Shown: positions 47,365 through 54,855 of the stretch, piece after piece
How positions within the stretch are numbered: position 1 is the first letter of the stretch
How the letters are laid out: each line of letters starts with the position of its first letter
Assembly (NCBI GenBank): GCA_037139095.1
Contig: JBAXHD010000010.1
Coordinates: 9,171-73,170 of the forward strand
Direction: 5' to 3'
Origin: WLMZ01 sp037139095
GTDB taxonomy: Bacteria > Actinomycetota > Acidimicrobiia > Acidimicrobiales > Ilumatobacteraceae
Length of the DNA: 64,000 nucleotides
Notes under the pieces: model-generated
Database searches by the model: none
What the model saw: the letters and a program-made list of their open reading frames with translations, nothing else
What the model was told of the DNA's origin: nothing
Made by a program: the position numbers and the translations under genes

Positions 47365-47579
47365 TGGTCGTCATCTCCGAGATGCGCATCAACGGCACCG
47401 TCGCTGATTTCGACGATCCACGTGGTCTCGGCCACATCGCAGCCGATGGCGTCGAGTATCCGTTTCACTGCGTTTCCCTCGCCGATGGCAGTCGCTCCAT
47501 CGTGGTAGGCACCCCCGTCTCATTCGTTGTGCTGTCGAAACTCGGTCGCCACGAAGCGGGCGACATCAGATCGCGGTGA
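47364..47579 (+). CDS. small cold-shock-domain-like protein
   Basis: A 71-residue OB-fold protein starting at an ATG that overlaps the hisG stop as TAATG. GTVADFDDPRGLGHIAADG and EYPFHCVSLADGSRSI resemble the first strands of cold-shock proteins, but the canonical KGFGFI and VFVHF motifs are replaced by GLGHIA and YPFHCV. Nucleic acid binding is plausible. It overlaps the next gene by GTGA, making a hisG-CSD-atl string. Confidence 0.75.
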   Translation: MVVISEMRINGTVADFDDPRGLGHIAADGVEYPFHCVSLADGSRSIVVGTPVSFVVLSKLGRHEAGDIRSR

Positions 47580-47881
47580 TTCGGTCCGGCGATCGCGATC
47601 AGCAGATGCTCGACATCATTCGGTCGCTACGCGAAGGCGAAGTTGTCACCTACGGCGACATCGCTCACGACGCTGGCTATCCCGGCTTGGCGCGCCACGT
47701 GGGTCACCTGCTCGCGTCAACCAACCAAGCATTGCCGTGGTGGCGGGTGGTCAACTCGGTGGGACGTCTGGTGCCGAGCAATGAATCCGAGCAGCGCGAA
47801 CTGCTGGCCGCCGAGGGTGTGTTGTGCGATGGCGACCGCGTGAGAGCGGCGAAATACGGGAGATTCAGCTCGCGTTCTTGA
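47576..47881 (+). CDS. alkyltransferase-like protein (ATL), inactive MGMT relative
   Basis: A 101-residue MGMT C-terminal-domain protein. VVTYGDIAHDAGYPGLARHVG is the DNA-binding helix-turn-helix with its arginine finger (read as TYGDIAHDAG and GLARHVGHLL). The active-site PCHR of MGMT is PWWR here: no acceptor cysteine, so it cannot remove alkyl groups. ATL proteins bind O6-alkylguanine and hand it to nucleotide excision repair. GTG start, coupled to the gene before. Its 3' end overlaps the convergent DUF1844 gene by 17 bp. Confidence 0.82.
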   Translation: MIRSGDRDQQMLDIIRSLREGEVVTYGDIAHDAGYPGLARHVGHLLASTNQALPWWRVVNSVGRLVPSNESEQRELLAAEGVLCDGDRVRAAKYGRFSSRS

Positions 47882-48170
47882 TCTGCACAAACGCAATACG
47901 AATATTGGCAAGGGCATCGCGCATGGTGGGGGCGTCTTCGCCGAGGCGGTCTCCGAGGCCTTCCACCAGGCACGCAACGGCGTCGATAGCAAGCACCGCT
48001 TGGCTCAGATCGGGTGGGATGGCACTGAGATGAATGGCTGCGAGCTCGTAGAGGCCCATGACATGATTGGCGACAACAACGCTTGCGGGCACTTCGGCGA
48101 GTTGACGCCGTACGTCTTCCATAGCTTCGCGTGCGGTGTCTACCTGCGTATTCGAGGTTTCGTTATCCAC
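47865..48170 (-). CDS. DUF1844-type protein
   Basis: A 101-residue, mostly helical protein. VANHVMGLYELAAIHLS, then LAIDAVACLVEGLGDRLGED and RDALANIRIAFVQI match the DUF1844 pattern. From memory this family is commonly found next to infC in actinobacteria, as here. The function is unknown. It is divergent from infC with a 248-bp interval that must carry promoters for both. Confidence 0.7.
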   Translation of the reverse strand: MDNETSNTQVDTAREAMEDVRRQLAEVPASVVVANHVMGLYELAAIHLSAIPPDLSQAVLAIDAVACLVEGLGDRLGEDAPTMRDALANIRIAFVQIKNAS

Positions 48171-48418
48171 CTGCGGTAGTGTAATGGCCTACAACTGAGG
48201 CAAAGTGGGGATCACGGTGGACTTGTCCACGGTGACCAACCCCCACCCGGCCACAACCGATCATGGCAGCTTCGGCTCTGCGATCAACAGTGAGCCGGGT
48301 CATGGCACCGCACAGAGCGCACCCTTGCAAGGGCGTGGCTTGTTCGTACCTTGGCTTTGCGTCGGCACACGACGACAACCAACAGGGAGAACAGCCCATT
48401 GCACAGGAGTGATCAGCC
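48171..48418 (+). promoter_or_regulatory. infC leader region with palindromes
   Basis: This 248-bp interval between divergent DUF1844 and infC genes has no credible gene. It contains GTGGAC-TT-GTCCAC (48219-48232) and CCCTTGCAAGGG (48323-48334), a perfect palindrome inside CACCC...GGGCGTG. The IF3-L35-L20 operon is controlled through its leader in several bacteria, so these elements may be an autogenous control region. AGGAG at 48405-48409 is the infC ribosome-binding site. Confidence 0.45.
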
Positions 48419-49135
48419 ATAGCAACGCCGCAGCAGAACGAGCCCCGGTACAACGAGCGCATTCGTGCGCGTGAGGTACGCCTCATCGGAGCCGACGGTA
48501 GCCAAGTCGGAATTAAGACTTTGCCCGAAGCACTCTCGATGGCCCGTCAACTCGACCTCGACCTTGTCGAAGTCGCTCCGTTGGCGAACCCACCCGTTTG
48601 CCGAATCATGGACTACGGCAAGTTCCGTTATGAAGAGTCGCAAAAGGCCAAAGAATCGCGGAAAAAGACCATCCACGTGTCGATCAAGGAAGTAAAACTC
48701 CGTCCAAAGATCGGCAAGGGTGACCTTGACACCAAGGTTCGGCACATGCAGGAATTCCTCTCCGAAGGCCACAAGGTCAAGGTGACACTGCAGTTCCGTG
48801 GTCGCGAGATGGCTCACCCCGAGCTCGGATCTCGTCTTCTCGACACCGTGATTGCCCAAGTAGATGGCCTTGGAAAGGTCGAAACTCAGGCACGACTCGA
48901 AGGTCGAAACATGACGATGGTGTTGGCTCCCGAAAAGAAGGCACCGGTCAAAAAGGAACGTACGTCGGGTGAAGCAAAGTCCGGTTCGGACTCGGCAACC
49001 GACAACGATTCTGCCGATGGGGATCTCCCCGTCGAGGCCGAAGCTCACGATTCGCAACCAGAACAGACACAAGCGCCAGAACTAGAACCACACGTTGAAG
49101 AGCAAGCGGTCGAGGCCGCTGGCGACGCAGTCTGA
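48419..49135 (+). CDS. infC: translation initiation factor IF-3, non-canonical ATA start
   Basis: IF-3 must begin upstream of the first TTG at 48521, since RYNERIRAREVRLIGADG precedes it in frame. That frame is closed by a TGA at 48410-48412, leaving TCA, GCC and ATA as the only codons before ACG-CCG. The ATA at 48419 lies 9 nt after AGGAG, so it is the start; rare infC starts such as AUU are known. This gives 238 residues with PPVCRIMDYGKFRYEE, KEVKLRPKIGKGDLDTKV and an acidic C-terminal tail from about 180. IF-3 rejects non-canonical starts, which allows it to repress itself. Confidence 0.9.
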   Translation: MATPQQNEPRYNERIRAREVRLIGADGSQVGIKTLPEALSMARQLDLDLVEVAPLANPPVCRIMDYGKFRYEESQKAKESRKKTIHVSIKEVKLRPKIGKGDLDTKVRHMQEFLSEGHKVKVTLQFRGREMAHPELGSRLLDTVIAQVDGLGKVETQARLEGRNMTMVLAPEKKAPVKKERTSGEAKSGSDSATDNDSADGDLPVEAEAHDSQPEQTQAPELEPHVEEQAVEAAGDAV

Positions 49136-49227
49136 CAACCGATCACTTCGTTAACGAACTTCCTCTGGGATTTTCGTCGCCGATACTCACAAGATCCTCC
49201 ATTCAGGACCCAACAAGGAATATTTGT

Positions 49228-49425
49228 ATGCCCAAGATGAAGACCAGCAAGACAGCCGCTAAGCGGTTTAAGAAGACAGGCACCGGCAAACTTGTCCGCC
49301 TGCAGGCCAACCGTCAGCACCTGTTCGAGAAGAAGTCATCGACTCGTACCCGTCGTCTCGACGGCACCGTCGACGTGCACCCAGGTGACGCACGCAAGAT
49401 CAAGCGTCTGCTCGCAGAGCGCTAA
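49228..49425 (+). CDS. rpmI: 50S ribosomal protein L35
   Basis: A 65-residue basic protein, MPKMKTSKTAAKRFKKTGTG at its start and RKIKRLLAER-type end, the family length. It follows infC after 92 bp and precedes rplT by 82 bp, the universal infC-rpmI-rplT order. Confidence 0.98.
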   Translation: MPKMKTSKTAAKRFKKTGTGKLVRLQANRQHLFEKKSSTRTRRLDGTVDVHPGDARKIKRLLAER

Positions 49426-49507
49426 AACTCAACATAGTTAGTACTGACGAAGACCTCATTGGATTTGACGACGGCCCACTTGGGCCGAGAGAAGAAGGGA
49501 TACCGAC

Positions 49508-49864
49508 ATGGCCAGAGTTAAGCGTGCGGTAGGTGCTCGCAAGCACCGCAAGGCAACACTTGAAAAGGCAAAGGGTTATTACGGCATGCGGAGCCGCTCG
49601 GCTCGCTTTGCCAACGAGCAGGTCATGCGTTCGGGGCAGTACGCCTTCCGTGACCGTCGTGCAAAGAAGGGCGAGTTCCGTCGTCTGTGGATCCAGCGCA
49701 TCAACGCTGGTTGCCGCATGTTCGACATGAGCTACAGCCGTTTCATTGCTGGGCTCAATGCCGCAGGCATCGAAGTCGATCGCAAGATCCTCGCCGACCT
49801 TGCCGTGACCGACATCGAGTCATTTGGCAAGCTCGTTGCATCCGCCAAGGCAGCGCTCGCCTGA
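49508..49864 (+). CDS. rplT: 50S ribosomal protein L20
   Basis: A 118-residue 23S rRNA-binding protein needed early in 50S assembly; it also represses this operon in some bacteria. [20 protein letters not shown] and [18 protein letters not shown] mark the basic N-terminus, and [19 protein letters not shown] the globular domain. GAAGAAGG precedes the ATG. The stop is overlapped by the CTG start of trmH. Confidence 0.98.
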   Translation: MARVKRAVGARKHRKATLEKAKGYYGMRSRSARFANEQVMRSGQYAFRDRRAKKGEFRRLWIQRINAGCRMFDMSYSRFIAGLNAAGIEVDRKILADLAVTDIESFGKLVASAKAALA

Positions 49865-50613
49865 GCACGCCGCTGGCGTTCCAGCACCCAAATGTTCAGA
49901 GACTGCGGCGCCTCCTGGGGCGCCGCAGTGCTCGTTGGGACGAAGGTGCGTTTGTCGTCGAAGGGCGTATTCTCATTGAAGAAGCGCTCCGCTCCGGCTG
50001 GCAGATTGAGGCGCAGTATGTAGCACCCGGCGGCGAAGCCGTTGAAGGCGCCGGCTGCCCCATCTTCGATCTCGCCTCCAACGTCATTGAGCGAGTTGCC
50101 TCCACCGAGGCGCCGCAGCCCCTTCTCGCCGTGGTCAAGATTCCGCATCGCTCGATCAGCGATCTCGCTGGCGCAGCATTAGTCGTTGTGGGCGACCGCA
50201 TTGCTGACCCCGGGAACCTCGGCACGATGCTGCGCTCAAGCGAAGCTGCAGGGGTTCAAGGCGTCGTGCTCATCACGGGCTCGGTCGATCCATACAACCC
50301 CAAGGTTGTGCGCGCTTCGGCAGGCGCGCTGTTTCATGTGCCCGTGATTGCCGATGTTGCTCTTCACGAACTGCAGGCACTTGGACTACCGCTCGTCGGA
50401 ACGTCTTCGCACACCGGCGCCGCATACACCGACGCCGACCTGATCGCTCCGTTTGCGCTAGTGATGGGTAGCGAAGCGCACGGTGTCGACCCACAGATCC
50501 CCATCGACTCGTGGCTTACTATCCCGCACGCAGGTCGCGCCGAAAGCCTCAACGTGGCCATGGCGACCACCGTTGTCGTATTTGAAGCATTGCGCCAGCG
50601 TGGTCAGCGGTAA
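49861..50613 (+). CDS. SpoU/TrmH-family RNA 2'-O-methyltransferase, probable CTG start
   Basis: A 250-residue SPOUT enzyme. The substrate-binding N-terminal domain has [20 protein letters not shown], and the knotted domain [32 protein letters not shown] and [19 protein letters not shown]. It methylates ribose in 23S rRNA or tRNA. No ATG, GTG or TTG lies in frame between rplT and the conserved region; the CTG at 49861 overlaps the rplT stop as CTGA, the same geometry as the ATGA, GTGA and TTGA overlaps elsewhere in the window. I therefore take CTG as start. Confidence 0.85.
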   Translation: MSTPLAFQHPNVQRLRRLLGRRSARWDEGAFVVEGRILIEEALRSGWQIEAQYVAPGGEAVEGAGCPIFDLASNVIERVASTEAPQPLLAVVKIPHRSISDLAGAALVVVGDRIADPGNLGTMLRSSEAAGVQGVVLITGSVDPYNPKVVRASAGALFHVPVIADVALHELQALGLPLVGTSSHTGAAYTDADLIAPFALVMGSEAHGVDPQIPIDSWLTIPHAGRAESLNVAMATTVVVFEALRQRGQR

Positions 50614-50626
50614 GGTGTCACCCGTG

Positions 50627-50686
50627 ATGTCACAACGATTTCCAAGCCCCCGGGTTCGGCCCGGGGGAGCGTCGGTCGTTCGCTGA
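50627..50686 (+). CDS. possible 19-residue leader peptide before pheS
   Basis: An ATG (or GTG at 50624) opens a 19-codon frame reading MSQRFPSPRVRPGGASVVR, ending at a TGA within a hairpin. TAAGGT at the trmH stop (50611-50616) could be a -10 for a leaderless start at GTG 50624. It contains only one phenylalanine codon, so classical attenuation is weakly supported. Confidence 0.3.
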   Translation: MSQRFPSPRVRPGGASVVR

Positions 50687-50717
50687 CGCGCTCTCGAATG
50701 AAAGCCGCCCGGGGGCT
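50645..50717 (+). promoter_or_regulatory. mutually exclusive hairpins in the pheS leader
   Basis: Arm A, AGCCCCCGGG (50645-50654), can pair with arm B, CCCGGGGG (50660-50667), across a TTCGG loop, or with arm C, CCCGGGGGCT (50708-50717), in a 10-bp long-range stem. GCGTC/GACGC (50669-50673 with 50685-50689) lies between. The arrangement suits attenuation or control of access to pheS. No T-box sequence is present. Confidence 0.55.
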
Positions 50718-50763
50718 CGCAGATTGTTTGAGTCCGGTTGCAGGTCGCTGAAAGGTTCTCTCG

Positions 50764-51804
50764 ATGATTGAAGAAGTTCGTGGCGCGCTCGATGAGGCGC
50801 TGAAGAAAGTAGCCGGGGTCGTCTCGCTCGATGAGCTACGCGTGGTCGACTCCGAGGTGCTTGGTAAGCGCGGCGCGCTGGCTCAAGCAAAAACCAAGCT
50901 TGGTGGCTTGGCAATCGACGATCGCAAGACCATTGGTCAAGCAATCAATGAGGCAATGGGAGCAATCAGCGAGGCCATCGAGGCTCGCCGATCCTCGCTC
51001 GCCCACGACGAAGTGAATGCTCGCATCGTTGGCGAACGTATCGACCTCACCGAGGTGATGGGTCGTCCCACTCGCGGTCACCCACATTTGGTCACGCAGG
51101 CCTGGGACCGACTCGAAGACGTCTTCATGGGGCTGGGCTTCCAGATTGCTGAGGGGCCCGAGGTTGAGACCGACTTCTATAACTTCGAGGCGCTCAACAT
51201 GCCGCGTAGCCACCCGGCGCGTAGCGGATTCGATACCTTGTTCACCGACTACAAGCAAGTGGTTGCGGACTCCGCCCACGAATCAGGCGATGCCGATCAC
51301 GAGAGCTCGGTGCTGCTGCGCACGCACACATCGCCGGTGCAGATCCGTGTGATGCAAAGCGTTGAGCCGCCGATCTACATGATCATGCCGGGCCGGGTCT
51401 TCCGCCGCGATACGCCCGACGCCACGCACATGCCCGTGTTCCATCAGATTGAGGGCTTGGTTATCGATCGCAATATCACCATGGCTCACCTCGCGGGCAC
51501 TATTAGTGCGTTCACCAAGGCGTTCTTCGGTGGCGACTTCACGAGCCGCTTGCGCCCCAACTACTTCCCGTTTACCGAGCCTTCGGCCGAGTTCGATATT
51601 CAACGCCCCGACGGCACATGGATCGAATTGGGTGGTTGCGGCATGGTGCATCCAAACGTGTTACGGGCCGGTGGTCTCGATCCCGAAGAGTGGAGCGGGT
51701 TCGCGTTCGGATTTGGCATCGATCGCATGGCGCGCGAGCGTCACGGCATCGACGACATCCGCGATATGTATAGCAACGACATCCGTTTCATCGAGCAGTT
51801 CTGA
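50764..51804 (+). CDS. pheS: phenylalanyl-tRNA synthetase alpha subunit
   Basis: A 346-residue class II synthetase subunit. The N-terminal coiled-coil (about 1-90) binds tRNA. Motif 2 lies around RVFRRDTPDATHMPVFHQIEG (from RVFRRDT), motif 3 is FAFGFGIDRMARERHGI, and TRGHPHLVTQAWD starts the catalytic core. Together with PheT it charges tRNA-Phe. The 150-bp gap upstream holds a GC-rich switch-like structure. pheT begins 7 bp after its stop. Confidence 0.97.
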   Translation: MIEEVRGALDEALKKVAGVVSLDELRVVDSEVLGKRGALAQAKTKLGGLAIDDRKTIGQAINEAMGAISEAIEARRSSLAHDEVNARIVGERIDLTEVMGRPTRGHPHLVTQAWDRLEDVFMGLGFQIAEGPEVETDFYNFEALNMPRSHPARSGFDTLFTDYKQVVADSAHESGDADHESSVLLRTHTSPVQIRVMQSVEPPIYMIMPGRVFRRDTPDATHMPVFHQIEGLVIDRNITMAHLAGTISAFTKAFFGGDFTSRLRPNYFPFTEPSAEFDIQRPDGTWIELGGCGMVHPNVLRAGGLDPEEWSGFAFGFGIDRMARERHGIDDIRDMYSNDIRFIEQF

Positions 51805-51811
51805 GGCCGTC

Positions 51812-54172
51812 ATGAAGATTGTTCTTTCCTGGCTGAACGACCTTGTCGCAGTTGGCGATGACGCTCCTGCACTTTCCTCGGCGCTTACTCAACTCGGCAT
51901 GCAGGTTGAGCACATCGCCCACGTCGGTTCCACCGTCGATGGCGTCATCACAGCGCGGGTGCTGCGCACCGAGCGTCACCCCGACGCTGCCAAGGTGCAC
52001 CGCGTGTGGGTCGATGCCGGCGACGGCGTCGAGCGCCATGTGTGGTGCGGCGCGTTCAACATGCAGGCCGACGACATCATCCCTCTCGCCACGCCGGGCA
52101 CCACTATGCCCGATGGTCGCGTCATCGAACCCCGTCCGATTCTCAGTATCGAGTCACAGGGAATGTTGTGTTCGGCGCATGAGCTCGGACTCGGCGACGA
52201 CCACAGTGGAATCTTGATCATGCCGGCTGGTACTCCATTGGGTCTGCCCTATGGCGAGGCGCTTGGCCTGCAAACCGAAGTGGTGTTCGACATCGACCTC
52301 ACTCGCAACCGTCCCGATTGCTGGGGCCACCTTGGGGTTGCCCGCGACCTCGGTGCTCGACTTGGCTTGCCTGCGCCACAATTGGCTCAGGTCGCCTCGC
52401 CTTCGGGCGCGGAGCGCATTGCCACTGTCGACCTTGTCGACGGCGAACGCTGTCCGCGATTCACCACGCTGGTGCTTTCCGGAATACAGGTAGCGCCGTC
52501 GCCCGAATGGATGGGTCGACGATTGCGTGCCGCTGGCATGCGACCCATCAACAACGTGGTCGACGTGAGCAACTACGTGATGCTCGAGCTCAACCAGCCC
52601 AACCACGCGTACGACCTCGACACCCTTGGCGGCGGCGGATTCCGCATTCGGCTAGCTCGACCAAACGAAACAATCATCACGCTCGACGGAGTCGAGCGCA
52701 CGGTGAGCGCTGACGACCTGTTGATCTGCGATGCCAACGACGCACCCATCGGTATCGGTGGCGTGATGGGCGGCCTGCACAGCGAGATCTCCGAAGCAAC
52801 CAAAGTCGTGGCGCTTGAGATTGCGTATTTCGAACAAACTGCGATGACCCGCACGATGAACCGCCTGGGCTTGCGATCCGAAGCGTCGGGACGTTTCGAA
52901 CGCGGTGTCGACACGCATGGCATGGAGATGGCTCAGGCTCGCTTCGTCGAGTTGCTGCGCGAGACCTGCCCCGATCTGGTGGTCCATGCCGGTGCTGTCG
53001 ACGCGCGCCACGCTGCGCTGCCAGCTCAGGTGCGCCCGGTTGAGGTACGTGTCGCTCAGGTGAACCGCATCCTTGGCACCACGCTCGATGCCGCCCAGAT
53101 AACTGCGCTGATCACGCCCATCGGCTACGAGGTCGTCAGCGCAGATGGTCATGTGCTCACGGTGAACCTGCCGTCGTGGCGCCCCGACAGCAGTGCCGAA
53201 ATCGATGTTGTCGAGGAGGTGGCTCGCCATTTCGGTTACGACAAACTGGGAGAGCTGGTGCCCAATTCCACCATGCACGGTCGTCTCAGCGCTTATCAAC
53301 AGCGCCGTCGCGCATTGCGCCAAGTGTTGCTCGGCCTGGGTCTGAGCGAGGCGATCACCGACTCGTTCCTCAGCGATGCAGCGCTTCGCGACACTGGCCT
53401 TACCGACGACGCGATTCATATCACGAACCCGCTCATCGCCGACGAAGATGTGCTCCGGCCATCCATGCGAGCCGGTTTGCTGAAGGCGGTTGCTTTCAAC
53501 GAGTCGCATCGTCGCTTTGGTATCTCGTTCTTCGAGATCGGTCATGTATATCCACCAGGCGATCGAAGCACCGAGCTTCCTCCAGAGTACGAAGGTCTCG
53601 CTATTGCTATGGCCGGCCGCGATGCCGTCAGTGCGATGTCGGTGTGGCGCGAACTCGTAACGGCGATGGGTCTTGGCGCTCGAGTTGATCAATCAACTGT
53701 TCCGTTGGGTATGCATCCCACTCGCTCGGCCACGCTTTCGTTGGGACGAGACGTGGTCGGGGCCGTCGGCGAAATCCACCCGTCGGTGCTCGAAGCGTTT
53801 GGTGTTGCCGAGCGAGTCGCTTGGCTCGAACTCGATCTCAGTCGATTGCTCTCGGCTGAACCAAAGATTGCACAATGGAAAGCAACAAGTCGCTACCCGT
53901 CGAGCGATGTAGATCTTGCATTCGTGGTTGCCGACTCGGTGCCTGCCGAGAAACTTGACAAGGCGATTCGCCAAGCAGCTGGCGGCCTGTTGGTCGACCT
54001 GTCACTGTTCGACGTATATCGCGGCGCTGGAGTAGTCGATGGGTCACGAAGCCTGGCGTATCGCCTGCGCTTGCAGGCCGCCGATCGCACGCTCACCGAC
54101 ACTGAGGTGGCGGCGGTGCGGGCCAAGATCGTCACCGTCACCGGCAAGTTGGGCGCTCAACTGCGGTCGTAG
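51812..54172 (+). CDS. pheT: phenylalanyl-tRNA synthetase beta subunit
   Basis: A 786-residue subunit starting MKIVLSWLNDLVAVG at the ATG just after pheS; the longer frame lies inside pheS. Domains in order: EMAP-like tRNA-binding OB fold (about 40-150, VWCGAFNMQADD), B3/B4 editing region (about 205-385), B5, the catalytic-like core, and the C-terminal anticodon-binding FDX-ACB domain (about 690-786, YPSSDVDLAFVV). Length is typical. Confidence 0.97.
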   Translation: MKIVLSWLNDLVAVGDDAPALSSALTQLGMQVEHIAHVGSTVDGVITARVLRTERHPDAAKVHRVWVDAGDGVERHVWCGAFNMQADDIIPLATPGTTMPDGRVIEPRPILSIESQGMLCSAHELGLGDDHSGILIMPAGTPLGLPYGEALGLQTEVVFDIDLTRNRPDCWGHLGVARDLGARLGLPAPQLAQVASPSGAERIATVDLVDGERCPRFTTLVLSGIQVAPSPEWMGRRLRAAGMRPINNVVDVSNYVMLELNQPNHAYDLDTLGGGGFRIRLARPNETIITLDGVERTVSADDLLICDANDAPIGIGGVMGGLHSEISEATKVVALEIAYFEQTAMTRTMNRLGLRSEASGRFERGVDTHGMEMAQARFVELLRETCPDLVVHAGAVDARHAALPAQVRPVEVRVAQVNRILGTTLDAAQITALITPIGYEVVSADGHVLTVNLPSWRPDSSAEIDVVEEVARHFGYDKLGELVPNSTMHGRLSAYQQRRRALRQVLLGLGLSEAITDSFLSDAALRDTGLTDDAIHITNPLIADEDVLRPSMRAGLLKAVAFNESHRRFGISFFEIGHVYPPGDRSTELPPEYEGLAIAMAGRDAVSAMSVWRELVTAMGLGARVDQSTVPLGMHPTRSATLSLGRDVVGAVGEIHPSVLEAFGVAERVAWLELDLSRLLSAEPKIAQWKATSRYPSSDVDLAFVVADSVPAEKLDKAIRQAAGGLLVDLSLFDVYRGAGVVDGSRSLAYRLRLQAADRTLTDTEVAAVRAKIVTVTGKLGAQLRS

Positions 54173-54179
54173 AGGCGAG

Positions 54180-54794
54180 TTAGTTCCACTCAAGTTGTTC
54201 GGGCGCCTCCGCGAGTAACGCTTTCGAGCCGCCCGATCTGCGGAGCACCTTTCGCCACAGATCGTTCGGTGCGTGCGAGAACAGGTCGCCCTCTACATAC
54301 GGCATTACCAACCACGCACCTTCGCTCAGTTCGTCGTCAAGTTGCCCAGGGCTCCAACCCGAGTAGCCCCGAAACACGCGCAGGTGTTGCAGTGCCTCGG
54401 CCAACTCGTCTGGCAGCGTCGACAGGTCGACAGTGCTGATGCCATTGTTGAGTTGCGCGAAACCTTCGTCGCCAGCAGGCAGAGCGAGGGCTGCGAGAGC
54501 GATCAGCGTGTCATCGCTCACGGGGCCACCGTCGAACACCACTTGTGGTTCAGACAGATGATGCATCCATGGATCCAGGCCGCGAACGTGCGTCTCGTTG
54601 GTGGGCTTGTTGATGACCAGTCCGAACGCTCCATCTTCGTTGTGCTGCAACATGTAGATCACCGTGCGATGAAAGGTGGGTTCATCGAGCAACGGAACGG
54701 CTACAAGCAGGCGCCCCTTTGTGGATGGTGTCGCAGCAGGAGATGAGTCCACCTCAACATTGTGTCGCGTGAGTGGCTCTGCCGCGCGCCGCAA
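54180..54794 (-). CDS. YqgE/AlgH (DUF179) family protein
   Basis: A 204-residue cytoplasmic protein with GRLLVAVPLLDEPTFHRTVI, the GLVINKPTNE motif, VFDGGPVSDD and FRGYSGWSPGQLDDEL, all standard for the YqgE/AlgH family, whose biochemical role is unsettled. The longest start is a TTG at 54794; a GTG at 54752 would give 190 residues and still include the whole domain. It is divergent from argC across the ARG boxes, so ArgR might also affect it. Confidence 0.88.
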   Translation of the reverse strand: MRRAAEPLTRHNVEVDSSPAATPSTKGRLLVAVPLLDEPTFHRTVIYMLQHNEDGAFGLVINKPTNETHVRGLDPWMHHLSEPQVVFDGGPVSDDTLIALAALALPAGDEGFAQLNNGISTVDLSTLPDELAEALQHLRVFRGYSGWSPGQLDDELSEGAWLVMPYVEGDLFSHAPNDLWRKVLRRSGGSKALLAEAPEQLEWN

Positions 54795-54817
54795 ACGAAT
54801 TGGACCGGCAACGATCG

Positions 54818-54852
54818 TTGCATGATCATGCAGCGCGCTGTATGATCATGCG
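54818..54852 (+). promoter_or_regulatory. tandem ARG boxes overlapping the argC promoter
   Basis: TGCATGATCATGCA (54819-54832), a perfect 14-bp palindrome, and TGTATGATCATGCG (54839-54852) start 20 bp apart. TTGCAT (54818-54823) and TATGAT (54841-54846) are spaced by 17 bp and lie within the boxes. Transcription should begin close to the argC ATG at 54856, with no Shine-Dalgarno. ArgR is encoded in the same operon, so bound repressor would cover the promoter completely. Confidence 0.88.
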
Positions 54853-54855
54853 CCT

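Noticed and set aside
48205..48474. Plus-strand frame of 89 codons in the infC leader
   Set aside because: It overlaps the real infC N-terminus in a different frame and has no conserved sequence.
50614..50763. T-box leader before pheS
   Set aside because: The conserved T-box sequence and specifier-loop layout are missing; the hairpins are of another kind.
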